Source: Planctomycetales bacterium | GTDB taxonomy: Bacteria; Planctomycetota; Planctomycetia; Pirellulales; Pirellulaceae | Length of the DNA: 64,000 nt | Direction of reading: 5' to 3' | Assembly (NCBI GenBank): GCA_020427005.1 | Contig: JAGQOY010000005.1 | Location: 30,657 to 94,656 of the forward strand | Shown here: positions 24,661-34,565 of the stretch, piece by piece | Layout: each line of letters opens with the position of its first letter | How positions within the stretch are numbered: position 1 is the stretch's first letter | The notes under the pieces: generated by a model | What the model was told of the DNA's origin: nothing | Database searches by the model: none | The model's input: only the letters and a program-made list of their open reading frames with translations | Made by a program: the position numbers and the translations under genes

Positions 24661-25830
24661 CTAATTGTTCGAATTCAGTAGTTCTACAAGTTGACGTTGT
24701 CCGCGATGAAATCGCTTTCCCACGCGTTCTGCATTTGCGACCATAGACTCGGGGCGACCTGCACAGCAGCTTTGGCCAAAATATTTCTTGTAATTCCACA
24801 CTAAGTCTCGCCACATGCGAGGATCGATACCTAGTGCAGACAGTACTTTCCGAAGCTTTTGGGTGATTTCTTCAGCCGATAGGGCTATCTGAAGCCCGGC
24901 GGTCCAATTGAGTAGCATTAAGTAGTCTTTCAGCGTTAGATTCAGAAAACCCTTATCGCTTGCTCGCACTCCGCGGGCGTGAAGCTCTGGATCATGCGAT
25001 AATTTTGTAGTATTCATAGACAAGGGGGCCAGCCAAGCATCGCGTTTGATCCGACGCCCCGTCCCATTCCTTCGTTTTTGGGCCCTCTTGCGTTTAAGTT
25101 CTCGCACAGGTGTGTTTCGTATTTCCTTGCCAGCATCCTCAGGTGTAATGGCAACTAAATCAAATGCAGCGGCATCGATTTCTGCGCCTTGCTCTGATTG
25201 AATCCGATCATAGGCCGATGTATGTATTGCCTCAGCGGGTAATGTAGCCATCGCGGCACGCACCGGATTCAAGTCGACGTACATGGCGCAGGCCAACAGT
25301 CCGGTTTCATCGGCAATACGCTGAGCCTTAAACCGCCCCTCCCAGAACCGTCCTGTACACTCATCATGGCGATTTGCCAGCCGTGCAATGGGTTCACACA
25401 AGGCTCGCATAAACCAAGAGATATCCGACAATCGCGAGCGAATTACCTGCATTCGCTCCGAGTTGCCAGCCAAGGCCAGCACATCCGTAGTGGTCGGCTC
25501 AGCCAGCTGTTCATCCATTCTTCGACCTGGAAAAACACGCAGCCACCGCAGCGCTACTTCTTGATCGGACCACTTGGATACAACATCGGGTCGATTGCGC
25601 AAGATTAGGTGGATGTGGTTACTCATGATAGCGTAGGTAAGTACATCGATCCCGAAAACGGAAGCTAGGGCTTCCATTCTTCGCCTGATCCATTCCCTAC
25701 GAAACGAGTAATCTCTGCCTGTTTTATCATCCACCCCCGCCAGGAAAGCCCGACGTACGCAGCGTTGAATTGCATGGACGATACAAATCTCCGAAGCATC
25801 AAACTGTTCCGATCTGGTTGGTCTACCCAT
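24661..25830 (-). CDS. REP-associated tyrosine transposase (RAYT/Y1 family, IS200-like)
   Basis: This is a single-strand HUH-type nuclease of about 389 residues. The HUH motif is in MSNHIHLILR, and the downstream YVDLNPVRAA block carries the usual tyrosine region of this family. It is much longer than IS200 TnpA (about 150) and matches the long planctomycete RAYT type with a basic C-terminal extension (RELKRKRAQKRRNGTGRRIK). GGAGG lies nine bases before the ATG at 25830, favouring it over the ATG at 25836. A perfect 39-nt palindrome lies 36 bases upstream of that start. RAYT proteins are usually domesticated single-copy genes acting on dispersed palindromes. Confidence 0.9.
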   Translation of the reverse strand: MGRPTRSEQFDASEICIVHAIQRCVRRAFLAGVDDKTGRDYSFRREWIRRRMEALASVFGIDVLTYAIMSNHIHLILRNRPDVVSKWSDQEVALRWLRVFPGRRMDEQLAEPTTTDVLALAGNSERMQVIRSRLSDISWFMRALCEPIARLANRHDECTGRFWEGRFKAQRIADETGLLACAMYVDLNPVRAAMATLPAEAIHTSAYDRIQSEQGAEIDAAAFDLVAITPEDAGKEIRNTPVRELKRKRAQKRRNGTGRRIKRDAWLAPLSMNTTKLSHDPELHARGVRASDKGFLNLTLKDYLMLLNWTAGLQIALSAEEITQKLRKVLSALGIDPRMWRDLVWNYKKYFGQSCCAGRPESMVANAERVGKRFHRGQRQLVELLNSNN

Positions 25831-25866
25831 AGTCATACTCCTCCCAGTATTCTAGCCAGCAAATTT

Positions 25867-25905
25867 GTGTAGTCTAGTAGGTGCCAGGCACCTACTAGAC
25901 TACAC
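25867..25905. repeat. Perfect 39-nt palindrome, REP-like element next to RAYT
   Basis: Arms of 19 bases (25867-25885 and 25887-25905) are exact reverse complements around one unpaired A at 25886. The central GGTGCCAGGCACC resembles GGTGCCAGGTACC at 13425-13437. Its position just upstream of the RAYT gene suggests it is the enzyme's recognition element, a regulatory hairpin, or both. Confidence 0.9.
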
Positions 25906-26476
25906 TTGTTCACCGTTCTCTGTAGTGCTTGGCGAGCTAGTCCCTTTCACTAGGGGCTGGCTGGATGCTGATTGGAGAGTTGGACTCGAACCTTTGCGTG
26001 CAGTGCCCGACAAAGGGGTGCAGCAGCGAGACTAACTGATCAATCATCTTTGGCTGAGCAGCAAACACGAATCCAACAAGCGTCGCGATTTCTAGCATTA
26101 GCGTGGTTAGAATTCCCACCTTCTTTTTTTTTTCGATAACGCATGTTCTACTCCAAGTTAGCGATAGCACAGTTTCTTGCGGCTTCCTTCCTAATTCCGA
26201 GGATTTCATGCACCTAATGCTTGCCGCGATTAACAAAACTTTCCACAGCAAAATGAATGCCATACTCGGTGAGGCTCCCAGGTTTTAGTGCTAAGTCATT
26301 GCCACGCAGTCATTTGCAATTCAATCGAAAAAGTTATGGCGGCACAAAAGCTGGTTATGAAGTTACAATGCATTGCAATACTTGGAATGAAGTCTAGCCG
26401 CGAAATTTTGACGGTGCTGCCACCACTGTGTTGGTAACGAGCAAGTTTGGCTGCCACAGTGAATTAAGGAACTCTT
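25906..26476. other. Intergenic region with a possible small ORF
   Basis: A minus-strand frame at 25937-26263 could encode a small protein with one hydrophobic segment (LEIATLVGFVFAAQP), perhaps from an internal GTG near 26119, but no ribosome site or family supports it. A run of ten T lies at 26124-26133. No other gene or hairpin of note was seen before the helicase. Confidence 0.35.
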
Positions 26477-28984
26477 ATGACCGCCACTCCAGGCCCAGGT
26501 TTTCGCCAGGCACTCCAAGCTGCCGTCGACCGCGATGTGATCGCAGCTGAGTATTTCGATTTGTTACCATTTTCTCCTTATCCGGTTCAGGAAGAGGCCT
26601 TACTCAGCTGGTTTACGGGTGAGCAAGGGGTTCTGGTCTGTGCACCGACGGGAACGGGAAAAACTCTGATTGCCGAAGCGGCGGTTTATGAGGCATTACG
26701 AACAGGGCGACAAGCCTATTACACAACTCCTTTGATTGCGTTAACAGATCAGAAACTGCACGAACTTCGGCAAAGTGCTCGGCGCTGGGGTTTTTCCGAA
26801 TCAGATATTGGATTGGTTACAGGAAATCGCAAAGTCAATTCGGATGCTCCAATTCTGGTCGTCGTAGCCGAAATACTTTTGAATCGCCTACTGCAGCCTG
26901 ACAGTTTTGATTTCAGCAGCGTCAGCGCTGTCATTATGGACGAGTTCCACAGCTTTAACGATCCTGAGCGGGGTATCGTTTGGGAATTGACATTGGGCCT
27001 TTTACCACACCAAGTCCGAACGTTGTTGTTGAGCGCAACTGTTGGTAACAGTTTTGACTTCACCAACTGGCTAAGTCGAAGTTGTAATCGCAACTTACGT
27101 TTGGTTGAGGGTAAAGAACGCAAAGTGCCTTTGAGTTTCAATTGGATTGACGACTACATGTTGGATGAGTGGATCGAAAGGATGTTTGAAGGAGATGAGG
27201 AGTCTCGAAGAACACCGGCACTAATTTTTTGTTTTAATCGAGACGAGTGTTGGCAGGTAGCAGAATTACTCAAAGGTAAGAAGGTTGTAGAGAAGTTGCA
27301 GCAAGGGCGGCTCTCGGACCGATTGGGGGAGCATGATTGGTCCGAGGGAGCCGGTCCCAAGTTGAAACAGTTGCTACAACGTGGCGTTGGGGTACATCAT
27401 GCGGGCATTCTGCCAAAATATCGCAGAATCGTTGAAGAACTATTTCAGGAGAAGTTGCTCAGTGTGGCGGTCTGTACTGAAACATTGTCGGCTGGAATTA
27501 ATTTACCGGCGAGATCCGTAGTGCTACCTACTATCTTGAAAGGTCCGAAGGAGAAGCGGCGACCTATCGACACTGCAGCGGCTCAGCAGATTTTTGGCCG
27601 TGCTGGACGGCCACAATTTGACAAGGAAGGCTTTGTATATGCCTTGGCGCACGAAGACGATGTAAAGCTTCTTCGATGGCGCGAAAAATATGACGCCATT
27701 CCCGAGGACACTAAGGACCCTGGATTATTGAGGGCTAAAAAGGCCCTCAAGAAAAAGATGCCCAAACGGCGTGACGGTGAGACTTACTGGACGCAGGAGC
27801 AGTTTGAGAAACTCCGTACTGGTTCTGCTGCGAATTTGGCCAGCAAAGGAAATCTGCCCTGGCGTCTTTTGGCATATATGCTCCTAAAATCATCCCAAGT
27901 ACAACCATTGCGTGATCTGATTGGTCGACGTCTTTTGGATTCAAAATCCATGGAGTTATCTCAGCGCAAGCTCAACGAGATGTTAGTGACGCTGTGGACC
28001 GCCGGGTATGTTGAGCTACAGCCTCACCCGCAACCAGTTGGTACACAAATTCACCAATCGTCATTTTCAGATGCGAAACAAAAACACTTATTGCCACCAG
28101 CAAAAGTAGGTGGCTTGTTTGAGGCTGCGGGTATGTCGGATCTCGTGCGAGCGGCACAGCATGAGCTGAATCCTGCAATCCACAGTGAGCAGCAATCATT
28201 AGATGTAGCTAGCAGTTCTGCCAGTCGAGGGTACGACCTAGATAATTTTAAGCCCGAACATGCCTGCCCTACGGAGCGATTAGAACTACTTGTTCAACTG
28301 CGAAGTATCAATCCATTGTACGGTGTTTTTCTATCAAACCACCTCGCAATTGCGGACGATACGGAACGCTTGTTGGCTCTTGAAAGTGCACTTGATCTAC
28401 CCCGAACGGTCGCACGATTGGTGCGGGTCCCAAAACTAGAAGAGTTGCCTGCGGGGCCCTTGGCAACTGATCGTCTTGACCCTCTCCTTTTGGAGTTAGG
28501 TTTGGCTAGCCAGGAAGAATTGATCGGAAAGCCACCCAGAGACGAGGAGAATGCGAGTCGTCGTGGTGTTTTTGATGAGCCACCCGTTTGGATAATTAGT
28601 ATTGGAGAAAAACTTCGACGACTCTTTAACTATGATTTTCCAAAAGTTCACGATCTGCATACGACTCCTGTGCATGTAGCTGGTGAAGTTCTAGAGTTTG
28701 GAGGGCAGTTCAACAAATACATCTTGGCAAAGGGGTTGCAAAAGCAAGAAGGAGTAATTTTTCGGCACTTGCTTAGGCTGATTCTCCTGCTGGATGAAAT
28801 GGCTAGTATTCCGCCGATTGAAAGTACTCCCGAGGATTGGGAGGATCGCCTGGACAACCTAATAGAACGACTGACCGAATGTTGCAGAATAGTCGATCCT
28901 GAGAGTACTGATGAAGCACTGGAGCAAGGTTGTGGTGGCGATGAGCTCGCAAGAGCATTCGAAGTCAAACGCCGCAAGAAGTGA
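26477..28984 (+). CDS. Ski2-like superfamily II (DExH) helicase
   Basis: This is a probable RNA helicase of 835 residues. Motif I is APTGTGKT (56-63), motif II DEFH (155-158), motif III LSAT (185-188), motif V region GINLPARSVV and motif VI QIFGRAGRP. The region HHAGILPKYRRIVEELFQ is typical of Ski2/Mtr4-type enzymes. The C-terminal about 400 residues resemble the extra domains of bacterial Ski2-like helicases and have no clear catalytic motif. It probably unwinds structured RNA in decay or ribosome biogenesis, but the substrate is not known. The stop is 11 bases from the stop of the convergent repeat protein. Confidence 0.9.
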   Translation: MTATPGPGFRQALQAAVDRDVIAAEYFDLLPFSPYPVQEEALLSWFTGEQGVLVCAPTGTGKTLIAEAAVYEALRTGRQAYYTTPLIALTDQKLHELRQSARRWGFSESDIGLVTGNRKVNSDAPILVVVAEILLNRLLQPDSFDFSSVSAVIMDEFHSFNDPERGIVWELTLGLLPHQVRTLLLSATVGNSFDFTNWLSRSCNRNLRLVEGKERKVPLSFNWIDDYMLDEWIERMFEGDEESRRTPALIFCFNRDECWQVAELLKGKKVVEKLQQGRLSDRLGEHDWSEGAGPKLKQLLQRGVGVHHAGILPKYRRIVEELFQEKLLSVAVCTETLSAGINLPARSVVLPTILKGPKEKRRPIDTAAAQQIFGRAGRPQFDKEGFVYALAHEDDVKLLRWREKYDAIPEDTKDPGLLRAKKALKKKMPKRRDGETYWTQEQFEKLRTGSAANLASKGNLPWRLLAYMLLKSSQVQPLRDLIGRRLLDSKSMELSQRKLNEMLVTLWTAGYVELQPHPQPVGTQIHQSSFSDAKQKHLLPPAKVGGLFEAAGMSDLVRAAQHELNPAIHSEQQSLDVASSSASRGYDLDNFKPEHACPTERLELLVQLRSINPLYGVFLSNHLAIADDTERLLALESALDLPRTVARLVRVPKLEELPAGPLATDRLDPLLLELGLASQEELIGKPPRDEENASRRGVFDEPPVWIISIGEKLRRLFNYDFPKVHDLHTTPVHVAGEVLEFGGQFNKYILAKGLQKQEGVIFRHLLRLILLLDEMASIPPIESTPEDWEDRLDNLIERLTECCRIVDPESTDEALEQGCGGDELARAFEVKRRKK

Positions 28985-28995
28985 CGCCAGAAGTT

Positions 28996-31809
28996 TCAGG
29001 GGGCTTGTCGAAAACGGGCCAGCTGCTTGCGATAGTGATTCGTACGTGGGTCGATGTGAACGCATTGTTGCATCGAAATAATAGCTGCTTCAACCAAACC
29101 GCGTCGAAACTGAATCTCAGCCAGAGTGTCAAGATAGGTAGCCGAATTTGGCGCGATGGCAACAGCTCGATGAGCCAGCTGTGCGGCATATTCCAAATTC
29201 TGATCGCACTTGGCATACATCCAGGCGAGATTATTAAGAGACATTGAGTCTGCTGGCCATTTCTCTAGATGCTGTTTCATAGATTGATCGTATAGATCAA
29301 AAAGTTCTTGTGCTAGATCCTTTTGACCTGCTAAAACGAGTGGAGGGAAACACTGTACCACGGACTCGATGTCAAATGGCTGGACGCGATGTGCGGTTTT
29401 CAAATGTCGCATTGCAGTTTCAAACCGTTGGTTTTTTATTTCGTCCAAAGCCCTTTGAAGTCGCTCGGTCTGCACCAAATCCATCAACCAGCCTAGCGAA
29501 CGAACTGACATACTGAATGTTTCGGCGAACCGTGATCGTTCCCGCAGTGAATCTACTAGAATAGATCGTCGTAAGTCTGCAGCTTCGAGATGTCTGCTGG
29601 TGGCATCCAAGGCTCGAGAATAGGAATAGGCTACGATAAAGGATTCATAGCTGTCGGGATCTGACAGTAGGTAAGCAGGCTCAAAGTACTCACAGGCTAA
29701 CTCCTCGTCTTCGCGGTCGAGAGCATTCTGTCCCACTCGAAAATAGCTCATGCTTTCTTCGCTATTATCGTAGGCAGGCATTGCATGTAGCCAACGGGAT
29801 TCTTCGACTACTTCGGCCTCTTCATATCGGCCGGCCAAAACAAGCGATTCAATTTCTTGCGGTAGCGAATGATAGCGATAGCCACTTCTACGAAGTATCG
29901 AAAAATAGTCAGCTGCAGAAGACCAGCGTCCAAGCTTCATGTTGATTTGTGCTAGATCGAGAATATTAGCGGCTGATCGATAGCCATCGCCGGAAGCCAA
30001 TTCGGTAGCTAGGTCAACCAATCCAAATCCCATTGCTGTATCAGAAAGTTCACTCAGAATCCGGCTTGCAGCAAAGCGACGGTTGCTAACAGCTTGATCG
30101 CGCGCACGGCTGAGCCATTCGGTAATGATGGCCTCATAATTCTCACCGAACCAAGCGCGATCGTATTGGTATAGGTGTTCTAGTGCCTGCCAGTTCGCTA
30201 CGCCTATCTCAAGTCCCTCTGCTTGTTTCGCTAGGCTTCTTGGTACAGAGTATAGTAATGCTTTGGCAGATTCTTCGATTTCTGGGAAAATTCCCTGCAG
30301 GATAGCATCCTGACAAGGGCGTGAGAGTCTATGGTATCTGCTCTTAACAAGCTCGAAGAGCATTTGACGTTGTTCGGCTCTCGATAGATGACGGATTATG
30401 TAGCCCGACCACAATTGGGCTTCTAGTGCTTCATTGGCATTCCTTGACAATGCTGGTTCGGCAGCTATGTCCATCAGCGATGTAAGTAATCTCTCTGCTC
30501 TTTCGGACTGACCTAAGGATATTAGCAGGGATGCAATCTCAGTGGCTTCTTCGTACTTTTCAAACTGAAAAGTAGGTTCAGTCAGCTTGGGTCGCAATTC
30601 ATCTACCCACGGGGCAAAGTTAGATAAGTCGGGCTTCAAACCCGCTTGCGAAAACACATCATCGTAATTTCCTCGGGATAAAAAGTAATTTCTCCTCCAT
30701 GGCTGATCGCGTTCTTTGGCAATTGCATCTGCGGCTTCCATTGATCCGGAAATAAGCAATGCGTACATTAGCTGCCGAGCATGAAGTTCCACTTCCGGGT
30801 CAGACTGCATGTTTCTAACAAGTTGAACTGCAGCTTTGGCTGGTGCACTCTCTGACGCAATTGAGTCGGATTCTTCTGGATGCTCACTGTTGGTTTCTAC
30901 TTCGATTTTCAGCAACTGTTCCCAGGTGAAGTTGGATTGCTCGAATTCATTTGCAAACTCAAGTAGCACGGCTCTGACGGCTTGATGTGCGGGGCTTCGG
31001 CCTGAACCTGAAATGGCGGTTAAGGAGTCTTCCGATATTAATTCGGTCCACCTTGCCAACCGACATAGCAGAGTGATGCGGGTACGGGGATTTAGGTTAG
31101 GTATCTCAAGTGCCGCCTTTGGTTGCCCAGCAAACAAGAGTTGCCAAGCCTTAACCTCTGGGTCTGCTTCGTTAAGTGTGGGTGCTTCCACCCCGGCGGC
31201 CGAAGCGATCCATGAAGCGTATGTTGGTGGCAGTTTGGCGCGCATTATGGGCCACGCCAACTTACAATCTCCTTGAGATACCGCCAAAGTCACGATGCGA
31301 TCCATTTGATAGAGGAATTCAGGCGACATCGGATTGGTAAGTAACCGATCAGCATCGATCAGACGCAAGGCGAGCTCCCATTGCCCACGTTGACAGAGGT
31401 CAATGATCGAGATGGTGGCGCCATGAGTTAGCGCTTCAAGGAGATCGGCGGGCATGTCCGGATGTTCGCTGCCAATACCTAATTGCAAGAGCAGTTCGAG
31501 TGCAGCAGCTGCCTCCGACTGTGTGCGATTGGGTAGATCTTTGGCAGAGGATATTTGCGGTAACGCATCTGGACCAATAGCAAGTAGATCAAGAAACGCT
31601 TCACGTCTCGTTTGAAATTCACTGTCACTCAACGCCAAAATGTCTTGTTCAATGCGAGTTTCGAGAGCCCCCCGTTCTTTGTTTGGCATTTCACTGGTTT
31701 CGGGCGGTGCGGCCACCGACCCGTTGAGCTTCAGGCAGAAAAACAGTATGGTCGCAACGGTCAGTTTCCATGCGATTAGCGACTGCTGCTTCGTAAAAGT
31801 CCCAGACAT
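28996..31809 (-). CDS. Secreted TPR-type repeat protein
   Basis: This is a large helical protein of about 937 residues. From the ATG at 31809 the N-terminus is a signal peptide (LTVATILFFCLKLNGSVAA); an upstream ATG at 31848 adds 13 residues and makes the signal less typical. The body is made of helical repeats. TPR-like units are clearest near the C-terminus (LNNLAWMYAKCDQNLEYAAQL, cited in part, then NSATYLDTLAEIQFRRGLVEA), with irregular helical repeats before them. Such proteins usually act as protein-interaction scaffolds in the periplasm. No enzymatic motif was seen. It stands alone on the minus strand. Confidence 0.8.
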   Translation of the reverse strand: MSGTFTKQQSLIAWKLTVATILFFCLKLNGSVAAPPETSEMPNKERGALETRIEQDILALSDSEFQTRREAFLDLLAIGPDALPQISSAKDLPNRTQSEAAAALELLLQLGIGSEHPDMPADLLEALTHGATISIIDLCQRGQWELALRLIDADRLLTNPMSPEFLYQMDRIVTLAVSQGDCKLAWPIMRAKLPPTYASWIASAAGVEAPTLNEADPEVKAWQLLFAGQPKAALEIPNLNPRTRITLLCRLARWTELISEDSLTAISGSGRSPAHQAVRAVLLEFANEFEQSNFTWEQLLKIEVETNSEHPEESDSIASESAPAKAAVQLVRNMQSDPEVELHARQLMYALLISGSMEAADAIAKERDQPWRRNYFLSRGNYDDVFSQAGLKPDLSNFAPWVDELRPKLTEPTFQFEKYEEATEIASLLISLGQSERAERLLTSLMDIAAEPALSRNANEALEAQLWSGYIIRHLSRAEQRQMLFELVKSRYHRLSRPCQDAILQGIFPEIEESAKALLYSVPRSLAKQAEGLEIGVANWQALEHLYQYDRAWFGENYEAIITEWLSRARDQAVSNRRFAASRILSELSDTAMGFGLVDLATELASGDGYRSAANILDLAQINMKLGRWSSAADYFSILRRSGYRYHSLPQEIESLVLAGRYEEAEVVEESRWLHAMPAYDNSEESMSYFRVGQNALDREDEELACEYFEPAYLLSDPDSYESFIVAYSYSRALDATSRHLEAADLRRSILVDSLRERSRFAETFSMSVRSLGWLMDLVQTERLQRALDEIKNQRFETAMRHLKTAHRVQPFDIESVVQCFPPLVLAGQKDLAQELFDLYDQSMKQHLEKWPADSMSLNNLAWMYAKCDQNLEYAAQLAHRAVAIAPNSATYLDTLAEIQFRRGLVEAAIISMQQCVHIDPRTNHYRKQLARFRQAP

Positions 31810-32250
31810 CGAAAATAAACCTGTGTGAAGCACATTTGGGTGAGCCATCGACGCGTCCTGACGTGCCGCCTACGTACCCTACAGAATAAGCAGCATTTTA
31901 GGACGTTCGGCTACCTATCTTTCAGCAGAGACAGGATACCACATGTTGGCTGTTGCGTCAGGTTCGTGCCCGACGATTTGCTGGCAAGTCGTCCTTTCAA
32001 CTTGGAGCGGCCAGACCATGCATGGATGAGCTTGAATCAAGGGTTCAAGAGACCATTCGCTCCACGGCGAACAGGCCGGACACGAAGTCCCAATTCGTTC
32101 AGACATGGATATAGGGTAAAGGACCCATATTGTTGAACTGTAGACTACAATAATAGACTGATGTATTTGAGAGTATTTGTTACTTTCGCGGTTTGAAATA
32201 CAGACCGCCAGCCTTAGAAGAATTCATTTTGTTGTCGCGCAGGTGTACGA
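31810..32250. other. Intergenic region without a recognised gene
   Basis: Divergent genes flank this stretch, so it must hold promoters for both. Short frames on both strands (for example 31915-32106 minus) overlap each other and look random. I see no tRNA-like, riboswitch-like or strong hairpin structure. Confidence 0.4.
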
Positions 32251-32949
32251 ATGTGTGGTCGATTCACACTTAAAACTCCACCCGAACTATGGGGGCAACT
32301 ATTGTTGCCTTGGATAGACTTTGCGCCTGTTGTGGAATCGTGGCAACCTCGATTCAATATCGCACCAACGCAACGCATTATCGCCGTAGTGCGCGAAGTA
32401 GGGGTTTCTAAGGGGAAGGCAGATATGTTTCGCTGGGGATTAGTACCTAGTTGGGCCGAAGACCTTTCCGTGGGAAATCGGATGGTTAACGCTAGGGCGG
32501 AGACGGTTGCGGAAAAGAGATCTTTCAAGGGTCCACTTTGCAGGCGAAGGTGCATTGTTCTGGCGGATGGTTACTATGAATGGCAGACTGTCGGACGCTC
32601 GAAACAGCCCTGGTGGATTCATCCGACTTCGGGTGGCGTTTTTGGTATGGCTGGCCTTTGGGAGGTCAACTCGCGAGCAACTGGTAAGGCAGTACCGACA
32701 TGCACGATTATTACCACATCGGCTAACGAAAAACTAAGTGAAATTCATGACCGCATGCCAGTAGCTCTCAACATGATGGCAATCGAGCGTTGGCTTGATC
32801 CAGAGGCCAAGGTTGAAGAAGTTGTGCAATTTCTTGCTCCGGCTGCCAGTGATTCGTTTGATTTTCAGCAGGTGTCGACTTATGTAAATAATCCTCGACA
32901 TGAATCTAGCGAGTGCCTGAACCCTCCGGATCAACATTGCGATCAATGA
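32251..32949 (+). CDS. SRAP domain protein (YedK/HMCES family)
   Basis: This is a DNA-abasic-site shielding protein of 232 residues. The catalytic cysteine is the second residue (MCGRF), exposed after removal of the initiator methionine. Other family elements are VNARAETVAEKRSF, the active-site glutamate region ADGYYEW, and HDRMPV. The family forms a covalent crosslink with abasic sites in single-stranded DNA, protecting them at forks. The stop overlaps the ATG of the next gene (ATGA), an arrangement with no obvious functional link. Confidence 0.93.
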   Translation: MCGRFTLKTPPELWGQLLLPWIDFAPVVESWQPRFNIAPTQRIIAVVREVGVSKGKADMFRWGLVPSWAEDLSVGNRMVNARAETVAEKRSFKGPLCRRRCIVLADGYYEWQTVGRSKQPWWIHPTSGGVFGMAGLWEVNSRATGKAVPTCTIITTSANEKLSEIHDRMPVALNMMAIERWLDPEAKVEEVVQFLAPAASDSFDFQQVSTYVNNPRHESSECLNPPDQHCDQ

Positions 32950-34511
32950 TGATAAAACGTTTCCTACCCACCTCGAGCACTTGTCGTTTTCTGTTTTTAG
33001 CGACTTTATTTGTGTACAACAATAATTCTAGTTATTCCCAAGGGGGAAGTGGCAAGATAACGGTTGAGGTGGTTGAGGAGCAGACCGGGCAAGTGATCTC
33101 CAGCCGCATGCGATTGACAAACGCTGATGGCAAGGCAGTGCGCATTCGCGGCACACTGTTTGAAAACGGCTGGACATTGCTTGATGGGTCGCTTGAGTAC
33201 AGGGGGAGGGTAGGGGACTACAGTTATCGAGTCAGCCATGGACCACAGTTCGCTACCGGTGCTGGAGGATTCACGCTGGATACCAATTCAGAGGCTATCG
33301 ATACATTGCGTCTGCCCAGGCATGCCGATCTCGCTTCGGAGAATTGGTATGGTGGGGATTTACTCACAAACTTGGAAGTGGATCAACTGGCTAGGTGGTT
33401 GCCTGCCGATGACCTATTAATGGCCTGCCAGGTGCGCGAACAACTTTCGGCCGTAGGTGGGGCGCCAGAGTCTCCAAAGTTAATTAACGGGGGAGCATGG
33501 GCTGAAGGTCCTAGTTATCTGGACAATCGATCCGGCAGCGGCGGTCTACTTTTTCATCATTGGATGCCACCCGCAGTTGTCCCCGATCATGTACCAAGTA
33601 GCCGGTTGCTCATTATGGCGAAGCCACAATCTAGTTTGGCGGAAGTTACCATGGTTTCCGGGGAGCAGGCTGTCCACTCAGAGATTCAACAGTTGACGGC
33701 GAGGGACGTACCCATTTGGCTGGCAAGTGGACGAATCGATTCGATTCAAGTGCTCAGTAAGTATCTCAATGACGAGGATCGTCAGCCCAATCAGCGAGTA
33801 TTCTTTCAGCCACCTGGGGTAGCATTCAAGGGTGCCCTAGCAAACGGGAAACTAGCCGAATACCTTTATTGGCAAGTTTTGGAGGCTGGTCTAAGAATCC
33901 CACCGTCTGCTGGAAGTGGTTTCGGAATGCAACCCACTACCTTGGGATACAATCGAGTTTATGTTCAGGTAGCGGAAAAAACGGGGAATGCCTGGTGGAG
34001 AGGCCTGCGATCTGGAGCGTCGTTTGTTACCAGCGGCCCACTTCTGAGAACCAATGTAAATGGTTGGCCGCCGGGGCATGAGTTTGAAATTCCTCCTGAC
34101 GGTGCATTGGAACTCAGTATCGGTACAACGCTTACCGTAGCAGATCCAGTCGAGTATCTTGATGTAGTCTTCAATGGTCAGACCGTATACAGTGCGCAGT
34201 TAGATGAGTGGGCCAAGCAAGGCGGCAAAATACCTCCACTCAAGATTACGGAGAGTGGATGGATGCTGGTGCGCGTGGTCACCGGCCGCACTCATACGTA
34301 CCGCATAGCCAGCACAGCTCCATATTATTTTCAAATTGCAGGTCAACCAAGAATTAGTCGTTCTGCCGTGGCGTTGTTCCAGGCCTGGCTGCAAGCCTGT
34401 CGAGAAGATCTAAATTCAGAGTCAGAGGAATTGCAAACAACTTCTGCACCCTTTCTCAAGGCAGCTGAAGATTTCTGGCAGCAGCAATTCGATCGTGCCA
34501 CGGTTCCCTAA
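32946..34511 (+). CDS. Secreted protein related to CehA/McbA-type metallohydrolases, metal site apparently lost
   Basis: This is an exported protein of about 521 residues starting at the ATG that overlaps the SRAP stop; the signal peptide ends near SSYSQG. An N-terminal beta-sandwich (KITVEVVEEQTGQVISSRMRL, cited in part) is followed by a PHP-like region. In the CehA/McbA family the motif GDLHVHR-type supplies metal ligands; here it reads GGDLLTNLEVDQ with no histidines. The later blocks PPSAGSGFG, LGYNRVYVQV, WWRGLRSGASFVTSGPLLRT and PGHEF match the family well. It is therefore probably a non-catalytic relative or acts by another site. Confidence in homology is fair; the loss of function is inference. 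Confidence 0.75.
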   Translation: MMIKRFLPTSSTCRFLFLATLFVYNNNSSYSQGGSGKITVEVVEEQTGQVISSRMRLTNADGKAVRIRGTLFENGWTLLDGSLEYRGRVGDYSYRVSHGPQFATGAGGFTLDTNSEAIDTLRLPRHADLASENWYGGDLLTNLEVDQLARWLPADDLLMACQVREQLSAVGGAPESPKLINGGAWAEGPSYLDNRSGSGGLLFHHWMPPAVVPDHVPSSRLLIMAKPQSSLAEVTMVSGEQAVHSEIQQLTARDVPIWLASGRIDSIQVLSKYLNDEDRQPNQRVFFQPPGVAFKGALANGKLAEYLYWQVLEAGLRIPPSAGSGFGMQPTTLGYNRVYVQVAEKTGNAWWRGLRSGASFVTSGPLLRTNVNGWPPGHEFEIPPDGALELSIGTTLTVADPVEYLDVVFNGQTVYSAQLDEWAKQGGKIPPLKITESGWMLVRVVTGRTHTYRIASTAPYYFQIAGQPRISRSAVALFQAWLQACREDLNSESEELQTTSAPFLKAAEDFWQQQFDRATVP

Positions 34512-34565
34512 ACCTTTCTACATTATTGATCTGTTTATTAAAGCCAAAGTAGATCTATTTCAATA

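Noticed and set aside
25937..26263. Minus-strand 108-residue frame upstream of RAYT
   Set aside because: One hydrophobic segment and a poly-Lys stretch from a T-run are the only features; kept only as a possibility in the gap description.
31825..32136. Plus-strand 103-residue frame upstream of the SRAP gene
   Set aside because: Overlaps the 5' end of the TPR protein gene, is rich in Arg and Cys as expected for an out-of-frame read, and has no homology pattern.
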